64,000 bases of DNA from Luteibacter sp. UNC138MFCol5.1. GTDB taxonomy: Bacteria; Pseudomonadota; Gammaproteobacteria; Xanthomonadales; Rhodanobacteraceae. Within the stretch, counting starts at the first letter, position 1; each line of letters starts with the position of its first letter. The translations under genes were made by a program, and so were the position numbers. This document shows, one piece after another, positions 35,867-43,448 of this stretch. The notes beneath the pieces are model-generated. The model did not search any database and was not told where the DNA came from. It worked only from the letters and a program-made list of their open reading frames with translations. The stretch covers positions 1-64,000 of the forward strand of contig NZ_FODZ01000001.1 in the NCBI RefSeq assembly GCF_900110505.1. Reading direction: 5' to 3'.

Positions 35867-36869
35867 GCGTGCGCTCCATCGGCAGGTACAGCGAAAAGAC
35901 GGTTTCGCCCGGGCGGCTCGTGTAACGCAGGTCGCCGCCGTGTTCGAGCGCGATCTCACGCGAGAGGGCCAGGCCGAGGCCGGTCCCGTCGGGGCGGCCC
36001 GACACGAGCGGCTGGAACAGCGAATCGCGCAGATCGTCGGGCACGCCTGCCCCGTCGTCCATCACGTCGATGCGCAGCGCCGCGCGCACCGTACGATCGC
36101 CCAGACGCGCGCCATGCTCCACGCGCGTGCGCAGGGTGATCGTCGATGCGCCGGCTTGTCCGGCGTTGCGCGTCAGGTTCAGCAGCACCTGCATCAGGCG
36201 ATCCGTGTCGCCGACGCTGTCGGGCAGGCTGGGATCGAAGTCGTGTCGCACGCGTGGCGCATCGGGCTCGGCGACCACCAGGCCTTCCAGCCGGTCGAGC
36301 AGTTCGTGGACGCTGACCGGGCCGATGCGCGCCGCCCCGCGATGCCGCAGCAGGCCATCCGCCAGCGCCGCCAGGCGGTCCGCCTCCGCGATCACCATGC
36401 CCGCGAGCTGACGCAGATCGTCGTCGCCCACCCGGCGTTGCAGCAGCTGCGCCGCGCCGCGCAGACCCGCCAGCGGGTTCTTCACCTCGTGGGCGAAGCC
36501 ACGCAACGTGGCGGACAGGGGCGTGGCGCCCGACGCGACGTCATGCGCCAGCGGATGGACCTCCACCAGCACCCGCTCGTCGTCGATCGGCTGCAGCGAC
36601 ACATCCGCGCTGACCTCCCGGCCTCGCAGACCGAGCGCCAGACCGCGCAAGTGAAATCCCCGCCCCTCCGCCAGCACCCGCGCCAGCTGCGCCGAGAGCG
36701 AAGGCGCCCGCATCAGCACCGCCAGTTCCTGCCCCTGCGCCGTACGCGGCCCGACATCGAGCACCTCGCCCAACGCGGGATTCAGCCAGGCGACGCGCCC
36801 GTCGAGGCCCACGACGGCGAGGCCGGTTCCCAGCAGGGTCAGAAGGTCTGTCTGATCGGGTGCATGCAT
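35859..36869 (-). CDS. ntrB: Nitrogen regulation sensor kinase NtrB
   Basis: A 336-residue soluble histidine kinase. It has an N-terminal PAS-like domain, an H-box with phospho-His near residue 127 (GFAHEVKNPLAGLRGAAQLL), an N-box (LLNLTRNAGQA) and G-boxes (DDGAGVP, GTGLGLALS). No membrane segment is present, as usual for NtrB, which responds to PII. A dyad GGTGCA-N5-TGCACC straddles the start codon; this is NtrC-like in bases but opposite in half-site orientation. No glnA is upstream; an accessory island begins instead. Confidence 0.94.
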   Translation of the reverse strand: MHAPDQTDLLTLLGTGLAVVGLDGRVAWLNPALGEVLDVGPRTAQGQELAVLMRAPSLSAQLARVLAEGRGFHLRGLALGLRGREVSADVSLQPIDDERVLVEVHPLAHDVASGATPLSATLRGFAHEVKNPLAGLRGAAQLLQRRVGDDDLRQLAGMVIAEADRLAALADGLLRHRGAARIGPVSVHELLDRLEGLVVAEPDAPRVRHDFDPSLPDSVGDTDRLMQVLLNLTRNAGQAGASTITLRTRVEHGARLGDRTVRAALRIDVMDDGAGVPDDLRDSLFQPLVSGRPDGTGLGLALSREIALEHGGDLRYTSRPGETVFSLYLPMERTHE

Positions 36870-36936
36870 TGCACCAATTTAGGGAGTGGCGGGGTGAAAG
36901 CGCAAGCCGCTTGGAAGCACGCGTTCGGACGGAATG

Positions 36937-36956
36937 GCAAAGTGTGTGCACTTTGC
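36937..36956. promoter_or_regulatory. Perfect 8-bp dyad upstream of ntrB
   Basis: GCAAAGTG-TGTG-CACTTTGC is a perfect inverted repeat in the interval between ntrB and the first island gene. It could be an operator for either direction or a mark of the island boundary. On the plus strand TGG-N9-TGCA also meets the GG-N10-GC rule of sigma54 promoters, but weakly. Confidence 0.35.
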
Positions 36957-37058
36957 TATCAGATGCTGGAAAACCCAGGCTGCTAGTCGATCCGTTGCAA
37001 GAATCCATTGATGCTTACGCGGTAGCCATTTAGTGACTCGACCAGTGATGGAAGCCAC

Positions 37059-37643
37059 ATGTTGACTGACGAAGGAAAACGACGGCGTGCCACTCTCGAC
37101 GCGGAGATCGCAGAGCGCATCGCTGCCTTCAAGGTCGAACAACGGGAAATGCTGGGGCAGCTAGCTGAAGTAGGCGTTCACGTTGACATGGTCAATGAGC
37201 TGCCCAACGTCCCCACCTCGGACTACGTGCAGGCGCTGCCGATCCTCATGAGGCACCTGCGTCGTGAATATTCGGAGGGCACGCTTGCATCGTTGGCCCG
37301 GTCGCTTGCTACGCAGGAGGCAAGCGAATATTGGGATGAGCTGGTTGCCATCTATAAGGCGTCCCCGGATCGGGCTTCCACTGGACCCGGCAACTTGCCA
37401 ATGGCTCTCGCCGCCGCGGTCGCTGCTGCGTGCCCGAAGAATCGCCTCGGCGATCTGGCGACACTCGTTAAGGACCAACGACTACCGCACCGAGTCCTTC
37501 TATTGACACCATTCAAGAAGCGCCGAGGCAGGGACCCGGCTGTAGCGAACCTTATCGACGAGCTACGACATGACCCAGCGCTAGCGAAGGAAATTGGACG
37601 CTGGAAAATCCTCCCCTCGCAGGCGGACCCGAGGAGCCATTAG
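37059..37643 (+). CDS. Unknown cytosolic protein, island gene 1
   Basis: An unrecognised 194-residue protein with no signal or membrane segment. The first half is charged and helical (MLTDEGKRRRATLDAEIAER). The middle (YVQALPILMRHLRREYSEGT, LASLARSLATQEASEYWDEL) resembles HEAT-like or immunity-type helical proteins only in a general way. Base composition is lower in GC than the ntrBC side. The start has GGAAG upstream. It is the first gene of the accessory stretch. Confidence 0.6.
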   Translation: MLTDEGKRRRATLDAEIAERIAAFKVEQREMLGQLAEVGVHVDMVNELPNVPTSDYVQALPILMRHLRREYSEGTLASLARSLATQEASEYWDELVAIYKASPDRASTGPGNLPMALAAAVAAACPKNRLGDLATLVKDQRLPHRVLLLTPFKKRRGRDPAVANLIDELRHDPALAKEIGRWKILPSQADPRSH

Positions 37644-37851
37644 CGTCAGTGGCCGGGGCGTACACTGGGAGTCCTGGATTCGGGCACAGTTGATGATGGC
37701 CACGCCGTCCGCCTCGCCCCCGTCGAGCGCAACGCCCCACGTTTTGCACCGAGTGACTGCGGGCTGCAAGACGAGGCGATCGTCGGCTAGCGGGAGGTTG
37801 GCGAAGGCCTTCGTCTATGAACGGTACTTCACGCGTCGGGAACTAAATGAG

Positions 37852-38331
37852 ATGAGCCATGGGCAAGGGATAGATGGATCGTCAGTCGATTGGTTGCTGA
37901 TCGCCAAGCACATTGAAGCGGCAAAGAATACGGTCATCCGTGAACACACCTCAGCGCTCATCAAGTTCGATGGTGAGCGCACCAACGGCAGGATCTACAC
38001 CGTGATCGTCTTCGGCGCAGGTTCGGATGATCATATTTTTCAGGCAGAAACGAGTGGGTTGGAAGGCGCCGTAACCAATGCTTTTCCCGTCGACAGTGAT
38101 GTTGAAACGTCTCAAACGGTGGGGCTGGCAGATCTCTTGAGAAAGTGGGACAAGTGGGCGAGGTCTGGGCTGATACTACTGCTTCAGATTTTTGTGAAAG
38201 ATGATTCGGTCGTTCACATGGCTTGCATCCGTGAAGGTCGCGGCGATGTTGTCGATATTCGCGTGCAAGCGCCGAGTGTGTTTATCGCGATATCCGAAAG
38301 TGTTCGGCAGTACGAACAAGTGCGCAGTTGA
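37852..38331 (+). CDS. Unknown cytosolic protein, island gene 2
   Basis: An unrecognised protein of about 159 residues from the ATG at 37852 (MSHGQGIDGSSVDWLLIAKH). The frame is open further upstream to 37594, but that part overlaps gene 1 and looks unlike the rest. It has alternating hydrophobic strands (GRIYTVIVFGAG, SGLILLLQIFVKDD, VFIAISESV) consistent with a small alpha/beta protein. The start is uncertain because no clear ribosome-binding site is seen. Confidence 0.5.
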   Translation: MSHGQGIDGSSVDWLLIAKHIEAAKNTVIREHTSALIKFDGERTNGRIYTVIVFGAGSDDHIFQAETSGLEGAVTNAFPVDSDVETSQTVGLADLLRKWDKWARSGLILLLQIFVKDDSVVHMACIREGRGDVVDIRVQAPSVFIAISESVRQYEQVRS

Positions 38332-38601
38332 GAAAGGTGCCAGCTCAGTCCGTCGTCATTTGCGTGCCAGCTGGGCTAACTCTCCAAAGCCGTGGCTCGT
38401 ACGTGAGCGCCACCTCACCTGATACTCTGCAGGGATATCTCGCGCCATCAACACCGAAGGCATGCACTACACTGCCTTTCCGCTCCCAACTCGATGCCTT
38501 CGGGTTCGAGCCCTCGGTATCGGGCTCAGACGTCGCGGCGCAGCATCCAAGGGGATCGCCGCGTTCAACACGACGAGCGTGCATCAATCGGCATCTCTGA
38601 C
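38332..38601. other. Island interval without a recognisable gene
   Basis: 270 bp between a plus-strand gene and a convergent minus-strand gene. It contains a small hairpin, GAGCCC-N8-GGGCTC near 38510. A T-arm-like GGGTTCGAGCCC occurs there, but no complete tRNA fold can be drawn around it. Confidence 0.4.
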
Positions 38602-38979
38602 TCAGCGTGCGTTCTCTTGTGAATCGTTTCTGCCCGCTCGCTCGGCCTGCAGTCGCGCGACTTCAAGCAAGGTCAGAGCCTCTCTCGGATAGAGGGCATA
38701 CGATAGAGATTCGACAAAGCCGTAAGGTGCAGGCTGCATCAGTCTGGCAGACTTTTCACCGATATCGACCCGTCGAGCGAGATTTGCCTGTACTAAGGTG
38801 ACGCTGCCCTCCTTAAGTTGCTCAAGCATCACTCTCTGATCGAGTAGAACGCGCTGATCGTCCAAGCGGCGGCTCACAAAAGAGACCTCCTGGCTCTTGA
38901 GAAATCCGAGCCAGAACGCGATCCATAGCGAGAGCAGCCATAGAACTAGAAGCCCGGCAGTGAAATATAATGTTTTCAT
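38602..38979 (-). CDS. Small membrane-anchored protein, island gene 3
   Basis: A 125-residue unrecognised protein from the ATG at 38979. It has a strongly hydrophobic N-terminal segment (residues 3-27, rich in Leu, Trp and Phe) and a polar, helical soluble part (RRLDDQRVLLDQRVMLEQLK). Topology suggests one membrane anchor with the remainder in the periplasm. It follows another single-span protein by 34 bp on the same strand, so the pair is probably cotranscribed. Confidence 0.5.
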   Translation of the reverse strand: MKTLYFTAGLLVLWLLSLWIAFWLGFLKSQEVSFVSRRLDDQRVLLDQRVMLEQLKEGSVTLVQANLARRVDIGEKSARLMQPAPYGFVESLSYALYPREALTLLEVARLQAERAGRNDSQENAR

Positions 38980-39013
38980 CGAATGTCTATGACGTCGATA
39001 TCCGACCTTGATG

Positions 39014-39364
39014 TCAACGAGAACCATGGGTGGACAAGTATGCATCGCCGTCTTTCAGTGAATCAGAAACCATAGCTCGCTCGTTCTTGGCTGCATACGG
39101 TTCAAACGACTTTAGCTTAGTAACGCTGGAGCGAATGTGGCTAATCAAGACATCCCTCGCCAGGCCGACCTGATTGTTATCCAGGAGCGATGCAACGGCG
39201 ATGCTGCCTTCCAGGGCACTGGCCTCGCACGCAAGCGGTATGCCAAGCCCGCTAGTTGGCTTCCTTTCGCCGGTGTTGCCTTGCCAATGACGCCCAGCAA
39301 TGAAAGCCGCGCCGGAGGCAACCGCTATAAGCAACGTCGCAGAAACGAGTTCAGCTCTTTTCAT
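39014..39364 (-). CDS. Small exported or anchored protein, island gene 4
   Basis: A 116-residue unrecognised protein from the ATG at 39364 (MKRAELVSATLLIAVASGAA). The N-terminal hydrophobic stretch could be a signal peptide or anchor. The rest is polar with one Cys (LACEASALEG). It lies 62 bp after the lipoprotein gene and 34 bp before the other small membrane protein, giving a three-gene run of envelope proteins. Confidence 0.5.
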   Translation of the reverse strand: MKRAELVSATLLIAVASGAAFIAGRHWQGNTGERKPTSGLGIPLACEASALEGSIAVASLLDNNQVGLARDVLISHIRSSVTKLKSFEPYAAKNERAMVSDSLKDGDAYLSTHGSR

Positions 39365-39426
39365 GGTTTGCACGTCATTTAAAAGTTTCCAGACACTGTC
39401 TGCATGTCGCGTTACGATCCAATGAT

Positions 39427-39720
39427 TTATTCCACCGGATCATCAAGCGAAGACGTTCTTGTCTTCACCTCAACGTCGCCTGTTTCCGAGACGTCAACGT
39501 ATACCAATTTCTGACTGCCGTCAGACTCTTTCTTGCATGCCCAAATGAACCGAGAGCCTCCGCCCTGGACCCAAGTCGTTTTACTGACAAAAAGTGGAGC
39601 CTCACATCTTCGCGTGCGAGCAGCCGCAGCCGAACTTAGAGCGTTAGCGTCTTCGTCATTTATCTTCCCGCCGCAACCGACGAGAGAGAGTGACGCAACA
39701 AAAAGAGAGAGGAACTTCAC
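39427..39720 (-). CDS. Small lipoprotein, candidate immunity protein
   Basis: A 97-residue protein starting at the GTG at 39720: VKFLSLFVASLSLVGC is a good lipoprotein signal with the Cys at residue 16. The mature part (EAPLFVSKTTWVQGGG, FIWACKKESDGS, LVYVDVSETGDVEVKTRTSS) is strand-rich. Its GTGA start overlaps by 4 bp the stop codon of an upstream frame remnant that resembles the tail of a secreted toxin. That coupling is why I propose an immunity role; this is inference, and no toxin is intact. Confidence 0.55.
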   Translation of the reverse strand: MKFLSLFVASLSLVGCGGKINDEDANALSSAAAARTRRCEAPLFVSKTTWVQGGGSRFIWACKKESDGSQKLVYVDVSETGDVEVKTRTSSLDDPVE

Positions 39721-39866
39721 TCTTCGACATCCGTTCTCAGTGTTCGCCTGCGACGAATCCATACATCGAATGCCGCCTCCTGCCGCGTAGCTTCTCGGTG
39801 CCCCATGTCGGCACACGTCCGGACGGGTCGGTCCCATGGGATGTCAAAGTCATAGACCCCAAGGGC
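39717..39866 (-). pseudogene. Remnant resembling a polymorphic-toxin C-terminal tail
   Basis: An open stretch of 49 codons with a stop just before it. It reads through VYDFDIPWDRPVRTCADMGH and FDVWIRRRRTLRTDVEE and ends at a TGA overlapping the lipoprotein start. Upstream sequence in another frame (GSSWGFDVHLGPWG) would join through a frameshift. The ADMGH stretch reminds me of nuclease toxin tails in Rhs- and CDI-type proteins, from memory only. It lacks a start and is too short to act. Confidence 0.35.
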
Positions 39867-40003
39867 CTAGATGCACATCAAAGCCCCAGCTGGAGCCTCC
39901 CTGATGCGGCGCGCAGCCCAATTACCGCCAAGACGAACACATGGATGGACTGCACAATCGATCCGCTGCAGCGCGCAGACCCCCACCCAGCTGTCGACCA
40001 CCG

Positions 40004-40501
40004 TCACATCTCTTCAGGCGTAAGCGTGACATAGCCCTCTTCCCAGTAGTCCTTACCGACCTCCATCGTCACACCGCTAAACGCGTCTGGGAATGAAGAA
40101 AAGCCAGGAAGTATCAGCGCTTGCGCCTTCGCCTTCTCGCGATCAGCCTTCGTGGCGAACAACCCGACCAGTCGTTCGTTGTCGACTTCCTCGGGCATCT
40201 CGTAGTCGTGAATCAGCAAGAAGCCTTCCGACCCCAGGACCGACCCGGGGGAATCCGTGACGACATCTCCGTCAGGCTCGACGGGCTGACCATGGATGAA
40301 CCCAGAGGCGAATCGTCGCTCCCCCACGACATGGCGGTCCACGAAGAAGCCGTCAGGAGCACTGGAGAATCCCGCTCGATCCAGGTATCGAGGTATCGCA
40401 TCCAGTGCATCCTTCTCGGAACGATAAAGACCAAGCATCTTCACGTCTACATTGGTGTCGGTAATGCGATGCGTATGCATGAGAAAATAGCCGATGGTCA
40501 T
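40004..40501 (-). CDS. Candidate orphan immunity protein with a decayed second copy
   Basis: A 165-residue cytosolic protein starting MTIGYFLMHTHRITDTNVDV. The N-terminal 55 residues (GLYRSEKDALDAIPRYLDRA) recur in a degenerate copy at 42686-42829. I do not recognise a named domain. It begins 12 bases after the stop of a short toxin-tail-like frame, with TGGAG between, which is the usual toxin/immunity layout. Function is inferred from that context. Confidence 0.55.
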   Translation of the reverse strand: MTIGYFLMHTHRITDTNVDVKMLGLYRSEKDALDAIPRYLDRAGFSSAPDGFFVDRHVVGERRFASGFIHGQPVEPDGDVVTDSPGSVLGSEGFLLIHDYEMPEEVDNERLVGLFATKADREKAKAQALILPGFSSFPDAFSGVTMEVGKDYWEEGYVTLTPEEM

Positions 40502-40513
40502 ACGCTTACTCCA

Positions 40514-40594
40514 TCAAGGCGTCTTGAAGTTCCGGTCTTCGTACGTCGTCTCGATATTACCGAAATCGTCGTGCCCTTCGTGGTCTCCGCGGCC
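40514..40594 (-). pseudogene. Short toxin-tail-like remnant before the immunity-like gene
   Basis: A 26-codon open stretch between two stops that reads GDHEGHDDFGNIETTYEDRN and then FKTP, ending 12 bases before the start of the 40004-40501 gene. Its composition (acidic, Asn/Asp/Thr-rich) is unlike shadow translations of the GC-rich genome. I interpret it as the last residues of a lost toxin; upstream sequence is rearranged at the 258-bp repeat. Confidence 0.4.
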
Positions 40595-40699
40595 CTATCC
40601 GCCAAGGGTCGATCAGTCAAGTCTTTGCCGTTTTCGCCGACGCATGGCCGCCGACCACGGCCGTCGCCAAGCGAGCGGACGCCCCTCGGCCCGAGGCGT

Positions 40700-40957
40700 C
40701 GAGCGTAGCCGCTCTTCAAGATGCGGGTCCACCGCCTTGATGAACTCGACGCCTACCCACCGTCCGCGTCACGACGGGCGCGAATGAACCAATAGGTCAG
40801 CCCCAGGGCTAAGGTCGCACCCGCCAGTGCAAGCACCTGGGACGCGCTTACCGCTTTGAGATCGAGCAGGATGAACTTCCGCGCAAGGGCGAGAATGGCG
40901 ATGAGCAACAGTACCGATGTCTGCACGATGCTCTGCTGTCGCGCGACCATGTACTGC
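40700..40957 (-). repeat. 258-bp perfect direct repeat, copy 1
   Basis: Identical base for base to 42830-43087, in the same orientation and offset by 2130 bp. The repeat carries the 3' part of psiE and about 50 bp beyond its stop. Right after copy 1, GACTC...TGCGCCG...GGCGACAGGA resembles 43786-43812, suggesting a deletion inside an originally longer duplication. Confidence 0.95.
40753..40957 (-). pseudogene. Truncated psiE copy
   Basis: The last 68 codons of psiE (from QYMVARQQSIVQTSVLLLIA to the stop) are preserved exactly, but the 5' half, including the first membrane helices, is missing and replaced by unrelated sequence. An in-frame ATG further upstream gives an 81-residue frame, but this is unlikely to be functional. 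Confidence 0.85.
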
Positions 40958-41086
40958 GTCGTTGACTCATGTTTGCGCCGTAGGTGGCGACAGGACAATC
41001 GCCGCGTTCTTCCCCCAGGTCCGGCCCCGCTGTGCCGTCATCGTCGATGTCACGAAGCGCGAAATGATTGCCACCTGATGACGCGA

Positions 41087-41887
41087 TCAGCTCTTAACGC
41101 GCCCCAGTCGATCGAGCCGCAGGCGCTGACGCTCGTCGGTCAGACGCGTCAACGCAAGGCGGACCGAGAGAATGGCTGCCAGCCCACTGCCGCCCGCGAG
41201 GAGCAACATCAGTGTGATCTGGTAGGTAGCGGCCTGCAGCGGATCGACGCCGGCGAGAACCTGGCCTGTCATGATGCCTGGCATGGTGATGATGCCGGCG
41301 GCGCTCATCTGATTAACGAGCGGAACCATCGCTCGGTATACGGAGCGCCTCTGAAGCGCAGCGGTCGATGTGCGATATGTCTGTCCCAACATCAAGCGAG
41401 CCTCGATCCCGGGCGCGTCCTGCGCCACGGATTCGAGCGCGCTGGCCATACCGATGCTTACTGCGTTGAGCACATTCCCAAGGAGAATGCCGACAATCGG
41501 GACGATGAACTGAGGCGACCAATGGGCGCCACGGGGAAGCAGGCAAGCGAAGGCAAACAGGGATGTGAGAACAGCCGGCGCGGCAACGCTTGTCAGGCCG
41601 ACGACGAAGTGACCGTGACGCAGCCGCTGCCGCGGCCGCGCTGCGGCTTCGCGTGCCGCAGCCAAGGTCATAGCGAGCACAAGAGTCGCAGTTAACCAAG
41701 CGGCATCAAGCGCGAAGACCATGCGGAGGATGAATCCCAAGGCGACGAGTTGCGCAAGCATCCGCAGGGACGCGATCACCAACGCACGATGTATCTGGAG
41801 CCGCAATATGACTGACAGCACCGCGTCCAGCACCACTACGACGGTGGCTATGGCGATATCGCCGGCATTGAGCGGAAGGGCAGTCAT
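41087..41887 (-). CDS. fetB: ABC transporter permease, FetB/YbbM-like
   Basis: A 266-residue integral membrane protein with about seven hydrophobic segments and the UPF0014/FetB pattern: LRLQIHRALVIASLRMLAQL near the N-terminus, PIVGILLGNVLNAVSIGM in the middle and MVPLVNQMSAAGIITMPGIM followed by TGQVLAGVDPLQAATYQI. In E. coli FetAB exports iron and eases peroxide stress. It overlaps the ATPase gene by 4 bp (ATGA). The two-gene unit lies between the 258-bp direct repeats. Confidence 0.88.
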   Translation of the reverse strand: MTALPLNAGDIAIATVVVVLDAVLSVILRLQIHRALVIASLRMLAQLVALGFILRMVFALDAAWLTATLVLAMTLAAAREAAARPRQRLRHGHFVVGLTSVAAPAVLTSLFAFACLLPRGAHWSPQFIVPIVGILLGNVLNAVSIGMASALESVAQDAPGIEARLMLGQTYRTSTAALQRRSVYRAMVPLVNQMSAAGIITMPGIMTGQVLAGVDPLQAATYQITLMLLLAGGSGLAAILSVRLALTRLTDERQRLRLDRLGRVKS

Positions 41888-42546
41888 GCTGATCGTAGAA
41901 CGCCACCTTCGAGTCGATAGATCGTGCTGGCGAGCCGCCGTGCTTGTGCCAGGTCATGGGTCACGAGCAACATCGCCGTGCCCGCCTCCCGGACGTTCCT
42001 GAGGCATCCTTCCACCGCCATGGAAGTATCTCCGTCCAAGCCGCTGGTTGGCTCGTCGAGGAGAAGTATGTCGGGCCTTGCAATGAGTGCCCGCACGAGG
42101 GCCAGACGTTGACGTTCTCCCGTGGAGAGCTCGACGATGCTCCGCTCCATGACGCCTGCCGGCAGCCGCATTGCGGCGCACAGGCGCGATGCTTCGTCGA
42201 TTCCTTCGTCCGGAAAATGCTCCGCGACCGTCGATGCCCACCAGCCAGCCACCGCGGGAACAAGCATGACCCGACGGCGCCATTCGGGGGCGGAATAGGT
42301 CTCGCGGAGGCGACCGTTCAAGGCGACGTGGCCGGTTCCCGGATCCAGATCGACCAATTGGCGCAACAGCAACGTCTTTCCGGCACCCGATGGTCCCATG
42401 ACCGCCACGCAATCTTTGGGAGCGAGCACGAACGACAGAGGCCCGATGCGCGCAGCGCTCAACTGCTCAACTGTTAGTCCGTTCGCATGCTCGTTTCGAC
42501 ATGGCGGGGACGGGTGACACGCTGGGCTGGCAAAAGGCACGGGCAC
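41884..42546 (-). CDS. fetA: ABC transporter ATPase, FetA/YbbL-like
   Basis: A protein of up to 220 residues with Walker A GPSGAGKT near residue 51, signature LSTGERQRLALVRAL, Walker B LLLDEPTSGLD and the H-loop LLVTHDLAQ. It partners the FetB-like permease. The start is uncertain: only GTG codons at 42546 and 42540 are in frame, and residues 1-22 look unlike the family. The rearrangement that placed the decayed immunity copy upstream may have replaced the original 5' end. Confidence 0.8.
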   Translation of the reverse strand: MPVPFASPACHPSPPCRNEHANGLTVEQLSAARIGPLSFVLAPKDCVAVMGPSGAGKTLLLRQLVDLDPGTGHVALNGRLRETYSAPEWRRRVMLVPAVAGWWASTVAEHFPDEGIDEASRLCAAMRLPAGVMERSIVELSTGERQRLALVRALIARPDILLLDEPTSGLDGDTSMAVEGCLRNVREAGTAMLLVTHDLAQARRLASTIYRLEGGVLRSA

Positions 42547-42685
42547 GTTTCCAAGGCGGCTTGTTCCAGCCTGAACTGTCAGCCTTAGGTTTTCCTTGCG
42601 CCGAGGTTAACAGGCCGTGGAGGAGGGCTGCCTCCGCCTTGCATCCACGTGCTTTCGCTAACAAAGAGTGGAACCTCACAGCGCC

Positions 42686-42829
42686 GGCTTCCACGTGGAA
42701 GCCGGCGGGAGCGCTGGAGAATCTCGCACGATCCAGGTATCGAGGTGTCGGATCCAGTGCATCGTTCTCGGCACGATAACGACCGAGCGTCTTCACGTCG
42801 ACTTTGGCGTCGGTAACTCGATGCGTATG
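42686..42829 (-). pseudogene. Decayed second copy of the immunity-like gene
   Basis: HTHRVTDAKVDVKTLGRYRA through FSSAPAGFHVEA matches the start of the 40004-40501 protein at roughly 70% by eye over 48 residues. The start codon is lost at the junction with the 258-bp repeat (42830), and similarity stops abruptly at the other end. Downstream sequence in this frame is unrelated. Confidence 0.75.
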
Positions 42830-43087
42830 CGAGCGTAGCCGCTCTTCAAGATGCGGGTCCACCGCCTTGATGAACTCGACGCCTACCCACCGTCCGCGTC
42901 ACGACGGGCGCGAATGAACCAATAGGTCAGCCCCAGGGCTAAGGTCGCACCCGCCAGTGCAAGCACCTGGGACGCGCTTACCGCTTTGAGATCGAGCAGG
43001 ATGAACTTCCGCGCAAGGGCGAGAATGGCGATGAGCAACAGTACCGATGTCTGCACGATGCTCTGCTGTCGCGCGACCATGTACTGC
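42830..43087 (-). repeat. 258-bp perfect direct repeat, copy 2
   Basis: Identical to 40700-40957. This copy lies within the intact psiE gene and its 3' flank. Together the two copies bracket the fetAB genes and the decayed immunity copy; recombination between them would delete a 2130-bp segment. Confidence 0.95.
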
Positions 43088-43344
43088 AACGTGTGATTGA
43101 ATTCGAGGGCGATCAACAGCGTCATGATCTCGCCGAACACCGTCTGGAATACCGCGTGGTCCAGTGGATCCATCGCGCTGAACACCAGGCCGTTCACGAC
43201 GCCCATCGCAAGGCGAACCAGGGCGACGATGATGATCACGCTGATCAGGAAGGTGAGAGCCAGCGCGACGAGCGCTTCGAAACGCTGGTAATAACCGAGA
43301 AGCGACCAGCTGACGGTGAGCTGTTTCAATCGACTCGATTGCAT
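42883..43344 (-). CDS. psiE: PsiE-family membrane protein
   Basis: A 153-residue protein with four hydrophobic segments (FEALVALALTFLISVIIIVA, GEIMTLLIALEF, SIVQTSVLLLIAILALARKF, VLALAGATLALGLTYWFI), matching the phosphate-starvation-inducible PsiE family, whose function is unknown. The ATG at 43344 is preceded by AGGATCACCTCC rather than a clean ribosome-binding site. Its 3' half is duplicated at 40753-40957. Confidence 0.82.
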   Translation of the reverse strand: MQSSRLKQLTVSWSLLGYYQRFEALVALALTFLISVIIIVALVRLAMGVVNGLVFSAMDPLDHAVFQTVFGEIMTLLIALEFNHTLQYMVARQQSIVQTSVLLLIAILALARKFILLDLKAVSASQVLALAGATLALGLTYWFIRARRDADGG

Positions 43345-43448
43345 GGAGGTGATCCTCTACCGGGCGCCGGCCTTGGCAGCGAATGCGAAGGTTCGAAGGA
43401 GCTCGCAGAACTCGATGCGGCCCCCTCGATCCGAACTGACTGGCCCCC

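Noticed and set aside
36860-36885. A consensus NtrC site over the ntrB start
   Set aside because: The half-sites are GGTGCA-N5-TGCACC, the reverse of the usual TGCACC-N5-GGTGCA arrangement.
36937-36956. A sigma54 promoter for the first island gene
   Set aside because: Meets only the GG-N10-GC spacing; the rest of the TGGCAC/TTGCA consensus is poor, so it is listed only as a dyad.
37581-37769. A 62-residue minus-strand frame overlapping the end of island gene 1
   Set aside because: It overlaps another better-supported gene, has no ribosome-binding site and no recognisable family.
38490-38540. GGGTTCGAGCCC resembling a tRNA T-arm
   Set aside because: No acceptor, D-arm or anticodon arm can be built around it, and no CCA end is present.
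39365-39426. A third toxin-tail remnant (frame ending DMQTVSGNF) before island gene 4
   Set aside because: Only about ten codons between stops; too short to separate from chance.
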